Assembly (NCBI GenBank): GCA_024710005.1
Contig: JANJVQ010000014.1
Coordinates: 1 to 64,000, forward strand
Direction: 5' to 3'
From: Paludibacter sp.
Lineage (GTDB): Bacteria; Bacteroidota; Bacteroidia; Bacteroidales; Paludibacteraceae
DNA: 64,000 bases
Shown: positions 1-7,367 of the stretch, piece by piece
Position numbering within the stretch: the first letter of the stretch is position 1
Layout: each line of letters opens with the position of its first letter
The notes under the pieces: generated by a model
What the model saw: only the letters and a program-made list of their open reading frames with translations
Database searches by the model: none
What the model was told of the DNA's origin: nothing
Made by a program: the position numbers and the translations under genes

Positions 1-112
1 CTTTCCGCTTTCCGCTTTCCGCTTTCCGCTTTCCGCTTTCCGCTTTCCGCTTTCCGCTTTCCGCTTTCCGCTTTCCGCTTTCCGCTTTTCGCTTTTCGCT
101 TTTCGCTTTTCG
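1..112. repeat. Heptamer tandem array (CTTTCCG)n
   Basis: Twelve perfect CTTTCCG heptamers (1-84) are followed by four CTTTTCG heptamers (85-112). The array starts at the window edge and may continue further left. It lies 40 bp beyond the typA stop codon. Related 7-bp arrays occur at 1994-2021, 2044-2070, 7208-7235, 55166-55221, 61012-61053 and 61065-61120, so this belongs to a dispersed family of short tandem repeats. No function is visible. Confidence 0.95.
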
Positions 113-152
113 CTTTATAAAACGGCCTGCAAAGATACAAATTTTTTACAAA

Positions 153-1952
153 TTATTTTTTCGACATTCTTTTTCTGTCGTTTTCGTCTAACAATATCTT
201 CCTGAGCCTGATGCTCGAAGGCGTTATTTCCACATATTCATCTTCCTTGATATATTCCAGGGCTTCTTCTAAGCTGAAGATGATGGGCGGCGCCAGTCTG
301 GCCTTGTCATCGGCACCCGAGGCGCGCATGTTGGTGAGTTTTTTCGATTTGGTAACGTTTACCACCATATCGCCTTCCTTGGAACTTTCACCTACCACCT
401 GACCGGCATAGATATTATCCTGCGGATGGATGAAAAATTTACCGCGTTCCTGTAGTTTGTCAAGTGCATAAGCGTATGCAGTACCGCTTTCCATCGCGAT
501 AATGGATCCGTTAATTCTTTTTTCGATTTCTCCTTTATAAGGCTGATATTCAACAAAACGGTGCGACATGATGGCTTCGCCAGCTGATACCGTCAGCACG
601 TTGTTTCTCAGTCCGATGATGCCGCGGGAAGGTATGTGGAATTCCAACTGAACACGGTCGTTCTTAATTTCCATGCTGATCATTTCGCCCTTTCTGGTCG
701 CAACCATCTCGATGACTTTTCCGGAGCTTTCTTCCGGCAGGTTGATAGACAGTTGTTCGACCGGTTCGCATTTAACCCCGTTGATTTCTTTGAAGATAAC
801 CTGCGGCTGACCGACCTGCAATTCATAGCCTTCGCGGCGCATGGTTTCGATGAGGATAGACAAGTGCAATACCCCACGGCCATATACGGTCCACACATCG
901 GCATTCAGGTTCTTTTCAACGCGTAATGCCAGGTTTTTGTCGAGTTCTTTTACCAGCCGGTCGTGGATGTGTCGGGAAGTAACGAATTTACCTTCTTTTC
1001 CGAAGAAAGGAGAGTCGTTGATGGTAAACACCATGCTCATCGTAGGTTCGTCAATCGCGATAGGCTTCAGCGGTTCCGGATTTTGGATGTCGCAGATTGA
1101 ATCCCCGATTTCAAAACCATCGATACCAACTAACGCACAGATGTCTCCCGATTTAACCTCGGTAGTTTTCGTACGGCCAAGACCGGTGAAAGTATGCAGT
1201 TCTTTGATTCTGGATTTAATGACTGATCCGTCGCGTTTCACTAAACTTACGTCCATGTTTTCACGGAGTATGCCGCGGTGAATACGTCCCACCGCGATAC
1301 GTCCCACGTAATTGGAATAATCCAATGACGTAATCAGCATTTGGGGTGTTCCTTCTAAAAACTCAGGAGCCGGAATGTATTTGATAATCGCATCCAGCAA
1401 AGGTCTGATGTTGTCGGAAGGCGTTTTCCAGTCCTCCGCCATCCAGTTGTTCTTGGCTGAACCGTAAATGGTATGAAAGTTTAACTGTTCTTCAGTAGCA
1501 TCTAAGTGGTACATCAGGTCGAAAACCATTTCATGCACTTCGTCGGGACGACAGTTCGGTTTGTCAACTTTATTCACCACCACGATGGGGGTAAGTCCGA
1601 TTTGCAACGCTTTTTGAAGTACGAACCGGGTTTGCGGCATCGGACCTTCAAAAGCATCCACCAGCAACAATACGCCATCGGCCATGTTCAGCACCCGTTC
1701 TACTTCCCCGCCAAAATCGGCGTGACCCGGGGTGTCGATGATATTTATTTTATAGCCCAGATAGTCGATCGAAACGTTTTTCGCGAGGATGGTAATACCC
1801 CTCTCACGCTCCAGATCGTTGTTATCCATAATCAATTCACCCGTCGTTTGATTGTCGCGGAACAGGTTGCCGGCCAGTAGCATTTTATCTACCAGGGTGG
1901 TCTTTCCGTGGTCAACGTGGGCAATGATGGCGATATTTCTGATTTTCTGCAT
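153..1952 (-). CDS. typA: Ribosome-associated translational GTPase TypA/BipA
   Basis: A 599-residue translational GTPase of the TypA/BipA family, which binds the ribosome and helps ribosome assembly and stress or cold adaptation. The N-terminal G domain opens with the P-loop AHVDHGKT (residues 11-18), followed by DTPGHADF (G3) and NKVD (G4). EF-G-like domains and the TypA-specific C-terminus with the GIIGLRN region follow. The reading frame stays open 28 codons upstream, but that extension is encoded by a heptamer repeat array and lies upstream of the -7 box at 1977-1984. The ATG at 1952, giving [10 protein letters not shown], is therefore the start. The length fits the family. Confidence 0.96.
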   Translation of the reverse strand: MQKIRNIAIIAHVDHGKTTLVDKMLLAGNLFRDNQTTGELIMDNNDLERERGITILAKNVSIDYLGYKINIIDTPGHADFGGEVERVLNMADGVLLLVDAFEGPMPQTRFVLQKALQIGLTPIVVVNKVDKPNCRPDEVHEMVFDLMYHLDATEEQLNFHTIYGSAKNNWMAEDWKTPSDNIRPLLDAIIKYIPAPEFLEGTPQMLITSLDYSNYVGRIAVGRIHRGILRENMDVSLVKRDGSVIKSRIKELHTFTGLGRTKTTEVKSGDICALVGIDGFEIGDSICDIQNPEPLKPIAIDEPTMSMVFTINDSPFFGKEGKFVTSRHIHDRLVKELDKNLALRVEKNLNADVWTVYGRGVLHLSILIETMRREGYELQVGQPQVIFKEINGVKCEPVEQLSINLPEESSGKVIEMVATRKGEMISMEIKNDRVQLEFHIPSRGIIGLRNNVLTVSAGEAIMSHRFVEYQPYKGEIEKRINGSIIAMESGTAYAYALDKLQERGKFFIHPQDNIYAGQVVGESSKEGDMVVNVTKSKKLTNMRASGADDKARLAPPIIFSLEEALEYIKEDEYVEITPSSIRLRKILLDENDRKRMSKK

Positions 1953-1976
1953 GTAACACATTCTTTTTTGAGGGCG

Positions 1977-1984
1977 CAAAGATA
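1977..1984 (-). promoter_or_regulatory. typA promoter, -7 element
   Basis: On the minus strand this reads TATCTTTG, a perfect match to the Bacteroidota -7 consensus TAnnTTTG. It lies 24 bp upstream of the typA ATG at 1952, so the 5' leader is short and the in-frame upstream extension cannot be translated from this transcript. Confidence 0.75.
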
Positions 1985-1993
1985 GTGAAAAAA

Positions 1994-2070
1994 GCGGAAA
2001 ACCGAAAGCGGAAAGCGGAAAATGAATTTCGCACAACCAATCGGCTTTTCGTTTTCCGTTTTCCGCTTTC
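1994..2070. repeat. Two heptamer arrays facing each other
   Basis: Four heptamers of the GCGGAAA type (1994-2021) are followed 22 bp later by GCTTTTC/GTTTTCC heptamers of the complementary orientation (2044-2070). Together they could fold into an imperfect stem-loop just downstream of the LytTR gene stop (2073) and upstream of the typA promoter. The fold could act as a terminator or insulator, but this is inference. Confidence 0.85.
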
Positions 2071-2072
2071 AG

Positions 2073-2894
2073 TTATAGACTTAGTTTCTCCCGCAACAAT
2101 TTATACCCCGCCTGGCTTACCTTGATTTTATCGCCGTTTTTCAGCATTAGTTGCTGACTTTGTTTTTCGTATAATTCGATACGGGAGATGGCCTCGACAT
2201 TGACGATGCAGGAACGGTGCACGCGGATAAACTGATTTTCAGGGAGATGAGTTTCGAAATACTTCATCGTTTGTTCTTTCAGGAATTTCCCTTTCTCGGT
2301 GACCACCTGCACATAATCTCCATCAGCAATCAGACAGATAACCTCGGCTATCGGCACAACATGGATTTTGGTGCCCGATTTAACAGCAATCCTTTCGATT
2401 GGTGATGTGTTGTTTGGTTCAATCCGGGTATTTTCGGGCTCTTCGCTGCTGTCATTTTTTTCTTCATCGTTTTTTTCCTGTTCTTTTTCATATTTCAGAC
2501 AAAGCAGCAGGATCAGCAGGTAAGCTAACACAGATGAAAAGAAACGTACCGGTATCAGGGCATAAAAAATAGTGCGATAATCTTCCTTAAAAAACAGAAA
2601 TTCTATTGAATATCCAATGCCGATGGTAAGTCCGAGTGTTACCACCCCCAACGCGACATAATTCACGACCCTGACGGGAAGTTGGAGCACATTCATATTC
2701 CCGAACCGGATTACATTCAGCAGGGGAACTGCGATAACAAAGTACAAGATGCAGTAAATGAATGTGTCTAATAGCAGGATAAGGAAAGGCAAGGGTACGA
2801 CAAGCGTGTGGAGTGACAAGGTTTGCAATATCGCGAACCCTGCCAACCCAAAGAGAATAAGCCTTAATTTATTTTTGATGACGTCTAATAACAT
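2073..2894 (-). CDS. Membrane-anchored LytTR-family DNA-binding regulator
   Basis: 273 residues. The N-terminal ~140 residues hold about four hydrophobic segments (near 10-30, 35-60, 75-100 and 108-135). A charged linker rich in Glu, Lys and Asn (~138-168) follows, and then a C-terminal LytTR domain (~170-270) with VPIAEVICLIADGDYVQV and FIRVHRSCIVN, typical of the family. LytTR domains bind direct repeats in promoters. The membrane-fused form has no receiver domain, so it may sense a membrane signal directly. It is the second gene of a pair, 30 bp after the LiaF-like gene, and both probably use the promoter at 3727-3734. The signal and target genes are unknown. Confidence 0.85.
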   Translation of the reverse strand: MLLDVIKNKLRLILFGLAGFAILQTLSLHTLVVPLPFLILLLDTFIYCILYFVIAVPLLNVIRFGNMNVLQLPVRVVNYVALGVVTLGLTIGIGYSIEFLFFKEDYRTIFYALIPVRFFSSVLAYLLILLLCLKYEKEQEKNDEEKNDSSEEPENTRIEPNNTSPIERIAVKSGTKIHVVPIAEVICLIADGDYVQVVTEKGKFLKEQTMKYFETHLPENQFIRVHRSCIVNVEAISRIELYEKQSQQLMLKNGDKIKVSQAGYKLLREKLSL

Positions 2895-2924
2895 CTGTTG
2901 ATGGATTAGTTATAAAAGAAAAGG

Positions 2925-3701
2925 TTAACCAACGATTTCTCCACCACCGAATATGCAGGATCCTTTCACGATCAGCCTGCGTGTTTTGTCTACCGGCTCA
3001 ATGATTCTGCGTTTATCATCAAAACCTCCGAAAACCGCATCCAACTGAGAAACAACCGTCCAGTCGCCCGGAATATACAAGGTAATTCCTCCGAAGATCG
3101 CGTTTATTTCCAGGTAAGTATCACCTTCCGGCAGTGTGGTCCGGCGCAGATCCAGTGTTGCTCCCCCGAAAATCGCGTTCATTTCTCCACCCTTAAACAC
3201 TTCGTCTAATATAATATGCTCTCCGCTTCCAAAAATAGTGTTTTTTTCGAAACCGGATGATAAGTTACCGGTAGATTTTTGATGGTAGTGATGCGTTTTG
3301 TTTTTCCAGTAGTCGGACCAGTCTTTTTTTGGAGCCAGAAAGCGGAAGGTAATGAAAATCAGACCAGCGCAAATGAGCAGCAAGGGCCAGTAAACAGCCG
3401 CGAAATTATCTCCGATGCCCGGGAATGTTTCGGGGAAGGCTTTGAAGATTTTCGGCATCAGGAAAAATGCCCCCACGATAACCCAGACAGTTCCCCAGGC
3501 AAACTGGTGTTTCTTCCGGAAGTGGCACAATCCGATCAGGATAACGACAGAAGGCCAGGAGAAAATAATGCCTTTATAAGCTTGCGGAATAAATCCAAAG
3601 TTAATTCCGAGTAAAACGGCTCCTACTAATATTAATAGTATCCCGAAGCCCAATCCGCGAAAACGACGCGGGTAACCAGTGTTGTTTGTTAATGTTTCCA
3701 T
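2925..3701 (-). CDS. LiaF-like / DUF5668 membrane protein
   Basis: 258 residues. The N-terminal half has four predicted membrane segments with GFGILLILVGAVLLGINFGF and related stretches (DUF5668 / LiaI-LiaF-like transmembrane region). The C-terminal half is a soluble beta-rich domain with repeated 'NAIFGG' and 'VFGG' motifs (about residues 155-258), typical of the LiaF C-terminal (DUF2154-type) domain. LiaF proteins modulate envelope-stress signalling. In Bacteroidota such genes commonly sit next to LytTR regulators, as here, so a sensor/regulator pair for envelope state is likely. The specific cue cannot be inferred. Confidence 0.82.
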   Translation of the reverse strand: METLTNNTGYPRRFRGLGFGILLILVGAVLLGINFGFIPQAYKGIIFSWPSVVILIGLCHFRKKHQFAWGTVWVIVGAFFLMPKIFKAFPETFPGIGDNFAAVYWPLLLICAGLIFITFRFLAPKKDWSDYWKNKTHHYHQKSTGNLSSGFEKNTIFGSGEHIILDEVFKGGEMNAIFGGATLDLRRTTLPEGDTYLEINAIFGGITLYIPGDWTVVSQLDAVFGGFDDKRRIIEPVDKTRRLIVKGSCIFGGGEIVG

Positions 3702-3726
3702 TTTTGTCGATTTTAATTTTTTGTGA

Positions 3727-3734
3727 CAAAGGTA
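3727..3734 (-). promoter_or_regulatory. LiaF-like/LytTR operon promoter, -7 element
   Basis: The minus strand reads TACCTTTG, matching TAnnTTTG, 25 bp upstream of the LiaF-like ATG at 3701. The 124-bp gap to the ATPase gene (3702-3825) shows nothing else recognisable. Confidence 0.65.
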
Positions 3735-3825
3735 TGGTGCGTGTGTCAGGTATTCAAATAAAAATCGATAAATAAAGGATTTTTCCCGATGAGTGAAATT
3801 ATTTTCCTCAAGTCCTGAATCTAAT

Positions 3826-5022
3826 TTAGTACATCAATCCAAACATCCAGAGTGGTATATGATTGCCCCAGCCGGTTTCTATATTGTCTTTAGCAAGATA
3901 AGCATTGTTTAAATTTTGTATTTGTCGTTCTGTTTTATCTTTCCCTCCGATTTCGAAATGATAAAGATTGTCAACTATAAAGTCAGTCTCATCAGAATAG
4001 GATACTGAGTTCGTGACTTGTACTTGCGAGAAAAAGAAAGTTTCTCTAACGTTCCCTATATCAGCATTGTTTCCTGAAAAAGCATAAGAATAATTGGTAT
4101 TAGCGAGGTAAATTTTTTCGGGTTTCACTAACTTCTTTATCCCATTTGCCTTTTTGTCGAGCAAGAGCAGAACATGAGCGTTGTGGAGCAGGATTAAGAA
4201 ATTCATCAGAGCCGGGCGGGTTACTTCGATTTGAGAAGCAAGTTTTGTGATATTGGGTGTAAATGGAACAATGGATGATATGATGGACAATAACTTTTTA
4301 ATTTTCATAAGGGTAGCATGTTCCATACTCTGAGATGCAGGTAAGTCAATGTCAATGATCGCGTTAATTGTTTCCAATACCCTAAAATGGTATATTTGTT
4401 TATCTTCTTTGTAATAAGGAAAATAACCATACCTGAGAAATTCATTAAACGCGACAAGAGGCTTTATCTGCTTATTTATTTCCAATGAAATTTTCACATG
4501 CTTTTGTAATAAGTCGGATAAACTAAGTTGATTGATTTTTATACCATATTCATAGTCAATAAATTCCCGAAATGAGAGCCCGTGCAAAACATAAGTAGCC
4601 GCCCTACGACTCAGGTCTGCTTTCGCTTTATGTATTTCAAGGATGGATGATCCTGTGAAAACAATCTTCATTTCCGGGAAAGAATCATAAATATTTTTAA
4701 TCACCTGCGACCAATCAGGATATTTATGTACTTCATCCAGAAAAAGTCTTTTCCCTCCATGATTGTGAAAATCAACAGCGAGGTCCCATAATGAGCCTGT
4801 CGTAAACCATATATGATCGAGTGAGACGTATAAGACTTCTGTTGAGCCTGTTGGGTAATTTTGCTTAATATACTGAAAGAGCATCGTGGTTTTCCCTACA
4901 CCTCTTGACCCAACAATGCCAATTAATCTGTTGTTCCAGTTTATTTGATGATAAAGATATCGTGTATAAGTCAGATCTGTATTTTCAACCAGATAATAGA
5001 ATCGGGAAAAAAGTGTTTCCAT
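3826..5022 (-). CDS. AAA-family ATPase (ATPase/DUF4143-like)
   Basis: 398 residues. The Walker A motif is GSRGVGKT (residues 38-45) and the Walker B-like motif is RLFLDEVHKYPDW. The sensor region reads IVFTGSSILEI. A C-terminal DUF4143-like region follows, including the winged-helix-like stretch ITKLASQIEVTRPALMNFL and a late VDNLYHFEIGGK segment. These are standalone ATPases common in Bacteroidota and archaea. Their cellular role is not settled; some are proposed to be orphan toxin-antitoxin or mobile-defence ATPases. Transcribed alone. The promoter at 5042-5049 is overlapped by two identical palindromes, which suggests tight regulation. Confidence 0.85.
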   Translation of the reverse strand: METLFSRFYYLVENTDLTYTRYLYHQINWNNRLIGIVGSRGVGKTTMLFQYIKQNYPTGSTEVLYVSLDHIWFTTGSLWDLAVDFHNHGGKRLFLDEVHKYPDWSQVIKNIYDSFPEMKIVFTGSSILEIHKAKADLSRRAATYVLHGLSFREFIDYEYGIKINQLSLSDLLQKHVKISLEINKQIKPLVAFNEFLRYGYFPYYKEDKQIYHFRVLETINAIIDIDLPASQSMEHATLMKIKKLLSIISSIVPFTPNITKLASQIEVTRPALMNFLILLHNAHVLLLLDKKANGIKKLVKPEKIYLANTNYSYAFSGNNADIGNVRETFFFSQVQVTNSVSYSDETDFIVDNLYHFEIGGKDKTERQIQNLNNAYLAKDNIETGWGNHIPLWMFGLMY

Positions 5023-5041
5023 AAATTACATTTTTAGACAA

Positions 5042-5107
5042 CAAAGATAGATTGTATTTTTGAAAATACAAAATAAAACACAAATTGTATTTTTGAAAAT
5101 ACAAAAT
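5042..5107 (-). promoter_or_regulatory. ATPase promoter with two identical palindromic operators
   Basis: The minus-strand -7 element TATCTTTG lies at 5042-5049. Immediately upstream are two identical 24-bp copies (5051-5074 and 5084-5107), each holding a dyad with 9-bp arms TTGTATTTT / AAAATACAA and a 2-bp spacer (5052-5071 and 5085-5104). The dyads are 33 bp apart, about three helical turns, and cover the spacer and -33 region. A dimeric repressor binding both sites would block transcription. The rest of the 5023-5263 gap holds only the promoter of the next gene. Confidence 0.7.
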
Positions 5108-5215
5108 ATGGATTCGACTGAACTTCCTTTGTTGATTTTAGCGTTCGCATCAACGGAAGTTTATCCATTGGCAATTTAATTTAATTCACAAGCAATGCAA
5201 TCTCAAAAAAATAAT

Positions 5216-5223
5216 TAATTTTG
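5216..5223 (+). promoter_or_regulatory. Lipoprotein gene promoter, -7 element
   Basis: TAATTTTG matches TAnnTTTG, 40 bp upstream of the ATG at 5264. Confidence 0.5.
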
Positions 5224-5263
5224 TGACTCTAAGACCTTATAAATACATTCAATATTATAAAAA

Positions 5264-6196
5264 ATGAAAACGCATACACTCGCTGTACTTGTCCTGATAG
5301 GTTTGTTAACGTTATTATCCTGTGAAAATGAAGACATAAATCTTCCTGATTCACATACGATAAATGCAGTTGTTGAGAATGGAAGCAGATATAATGCTTT
5401 TGTTTCGCACGTAAAAGCCGTAATAGATTATGGTGATGTCGAGTTTGATGTTGCTATGACTGAATATAAGAGCGGAGGATTTAAACTAACCTTGCCAGCT
5501 GTCATCCCGGACAATATGTTGGTATCAGCAGATGAACTAAGTGAAAATTCAAAGCCGTTTTTCAGGCTGATAAGCGATAAGGAAGCAAAATTTACTGAAG
5601 TAAGATTTTATGCATATAACAAACAGAATAATAGAAGTTTTTATGAATTTCGGAGCATGTCGGATAGTAGTTCCTTTAAAAATTGCAGTTATGTATATGC
5701 CGACAGGGATTTTTCCATCAGAGGAAAACTGAAAGGCTATAATTCTATAGGGACCAACGATTATTTGGAATATGATGTTGATCTTAAGAAAGGCTGGAAT
5801 GTGATGTATCAGTTGAGCAATCTTATAACAACCAAAATGCCTGAAGAATTCACTTATAAATGGCAATATACTGGGGCGATGGCTCTGAATATTGTTGAAT
5901 ATGAACATTACAAATATACTGATTCGAATCAGAATACAATCTATCTAAGGTTTCAAGGTGACAAATATATTATTAGTTTTGATGGAGAATTGAAACAAAT
6001 TGACTTTGATGCTTTTTACAACGAATATACAGGCAGGAGTTATTGGTCAAGTTCTGATTTGCAGAGTGCAGGTACATGGACTGTAGTTGGCAACGGAAAT
6101 GAAATGTATTTTTCCGGAATAATGTCTTCATATACTGCATTTATTACAGATGGAGGTGAAAAAATAAATTTTATGATTATCCGTTGTATTACCTAA
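5264..6196 (+). CDS. Predicted lipoprotein of unknown function
   Basis: 310 residues. The signal peptide ends in the lipobox LLSC (Cys about residue 20), followed by acidic residues, as in exported Bacteroidota lipoproteins. I do not recognise the mature part. It is rich in aromatic and polar residues with a beta-strand-like pattern (e.g. NDYLEYDVDLKKGW, GTWTVVGNGNEMYF), which suggests a small beta-sandwich surface protein. The last seven codons (FMIIRCIT region) lie in the terminal inverted repeat of the adjacent IS element, so the native C-terminus has been replaced or extended. AT content is higher than in neighbouring genes. Confidence 0.7.
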   Translation: MKTHTLAVLVLIGLLTLLSCENEDINLPDSHTINAVVENGSRYNAFVSHVKAVIDYGDVEFDVAMTEYKSGGFKLTLPAVIPDNMLVSADELSENSKPFFRLISDKEAKFTEVRFYAYNKQNNRSFYEFRSMSDSSSFKNCSYVYADRDFSIRGKLKGYNSIGTNDYLEYDVDLKKGWNVMYQLSNLITTKMPEEFTYKWQYTGAMALNIVEYEHYKYTDSNQNTIYLRFQGDKYIISFDGELKQIDFDAFYNEYTGRSYWSSSDLQSAGTWTVVGNGNEMYFSGIMSSYTAFITDGGEKINFMIIRCIT

Positions 6197-7175
6197 ATTG
6201 ATTTTTATATGTAACCGAGGCTATCATAAGCCTGTCGAATAAATTTTCTCCAAAATATCTTCTATTGAATTTGTAACAGAATTCATTCAGGTAGTTTTGA
6301 AGATATTCAGGTTTAATGTCGTGATAAATGTCCAGTAACATTCTTTTTGCGTTACTGATTGCTATATGAACCCAAGGCAATACTTTTCCAGTTTCATCTT
6401 TAGGTATTACTTGTGGACGGTGCTCTTTGACAATATCTTTTAATTTGACGTAGGAAGTTGAATCGTCAGAATCAATGGTCGACTCTTTGGTTATATTATT
6501 TTCAGCCAAAGAGGTGATTGTCTCTGATTTCAAGTTATTTATGACAATCATTTTGATATGTCCCACTTTTCTGGGTTTACCACTTTTGGTTGTCTGTCCT
6601 TCAACAGGTTGACTTTCGGCCATTACAAGAACTTTGCTCTTTTTCTGGCTTCCACGACCTCTTTTCAATGGTTTTTTCTTTTCATCATCAGGAGTTTCTG
6701 TTGAAAAAAATCCTTCATCTAATTCAATAACACCTGATAATGAATACATTTCATCTCTTCTACCCATAACCTCACGAAGTTTATGGAGTAAAGTCCAGAT
6801 TGGTTCATAGCGATTATGACCTAATTGACGTTGGAGTTCAGCTGCTGAAAAGCTTTTCTTTGTGCTTGTCAACAAATGAATAGCTATAAACCAATAACGA
6901 AATGGTAGTTGTGAACCATGCATTACTGTATTGGCACGTAAACTTTGACGTTTACCGCATTTCTTGCATTCATAACTCTCTTTGTCATGTTTCCAATAAT
7001 GACTTGTACCACCGCAATGTGGACAAACAACACCTTGCTGGTCTCGATACTCTTTAAATTTGACTCTACAACTTGCTTCGTCTGGGTATTGCGCAACAAA
7101 ATTTAATAAATTCATGCCGTTTCTGATTAGTTACTTCAAAGATAATCATTATAGGCGAAATATCGGATAATCATA
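6172..7175. mobile_element. IS1595-like insertion sequence
   Basis: A ~1.0-kb element bounded by a 12-bp perfect inverted repeat, TATGATTATCCG at 6172-6183 and its complement at 7164-7175, with further weak similarity inward. It holds a single transposase gene on the minus strand. A clear 8-bp target-site duplication, usual for this family, could not be identified because both flanks are A/T-rich. The left end overlaps the 3' end of the lipoprotein gene. Confidence 0.8.
6189..7115 (-). CDS. IS1595-family transposase (ISXO2-like domain)
   Basis: 308 residues. The N-terminal zinc ribbon CPHCGGTSHY...CKKCGKR (about residues 31-58) is followed by a helix-turn-helix-like segment and a DDE-type ISXO2-like catalytic domain. 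Acidic residues appear in SGVIELDEGFF and ESTIDSDDSTSY, and a late N/E region lies at LQNYLNEFCYKFNRRYF, all typical of IS1595. Its length is normal and no frameshift is seen, so it may be active. The stop codon lies inside the left end of the element and overlaps the lipoprotein gene on the other strand by 8 bp. Confidence 0.93.
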   Translation of the reverse strand: MNLLNFVAQYPDEASCRVKFKEYRDQQGVVCPHCGGTSHYWKHDKESYECKKCGKRQSLRANTVMHGSQLPFRYWFIAIHLLTSTKKSFSAAELQRQLGHNRYEPIWTLLHKLREVMGRRDEMYSLSGVIELDEGFFSTETPDDEKKKPLKRGRGSQKKSKVLVMAESQPVEGQTTKSGKPRKVGHIKMIVINNLKSETITSLAENNITKESTIDSDDSTSYVKLKDIVKEHRPQVIPKDETGKVLPWVHIAISNAKRMLLDIYHDIKPEYLQNYLNEFCYKFNRRYFGENLFDRLMIASVTYKNQFR

Positions 7176-7207
7176 TTAAAAAAAAACGCTCAAGCAATGC
7201 TGTCAGA

Positions 7208-7235
7208 AGTCTGGAGTCTGGAGTCCGGAGACTGG
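7208..7235. repeat. Heptamer array (AGTCTGG type)
   Basis: Four 7-bp units, AGTCTGG twice, then AGTCCGG and AGACTGG. The complementary strand resembles the CTCCAGACTCC stretch of the array at 61012-61053, so both belong to one repeat subfamily. It sits between the IS element and the GH13 promoter. Confidence 0.75.
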
Positions 7236-7247
7236 TGTCACTTATTT

Positions 7248-7321
7248 CAAACGTTTGCGCTTATCCCGATAGTTAAAATCAGTACAATAATATTGATAAA
7301 CAAGGCTTTCCCATATATTTG
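7248..7321 (+). promoter_or_regulatory. GH13 gene promoter with LacI-type palindrome
   Basis: A perfect 10-bp palindrome CAAACGTTTG lies at 7248-7257, with the central CG typical of LacI/PurR-family operators. A -7 element TATATTTG (7314-7321) is 46 bp upstream of the ATG at 7368. LacI-type regulators often control glycan genes, but no such regulator is in this window, so the operator call is tentative. Confidence 0.4.
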
Positions 7322-7367
7322 CAACTGTAAATAATTCAATCAGATAACTCAAAATCATTATTTAAGT

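Noticed and set aside
1-112. Possible CRISPR array
   Set aside because: The repeats are 7 bp with no spacers, so this is a simple tandem repeat.
1953-2036. N-terminal extension of TypA
   Set aside because: It is encoded by a heptamer array and lies upstream of the -7 promoter box at 1977-1984; family members begin at MQKIRNIA-like sequence.
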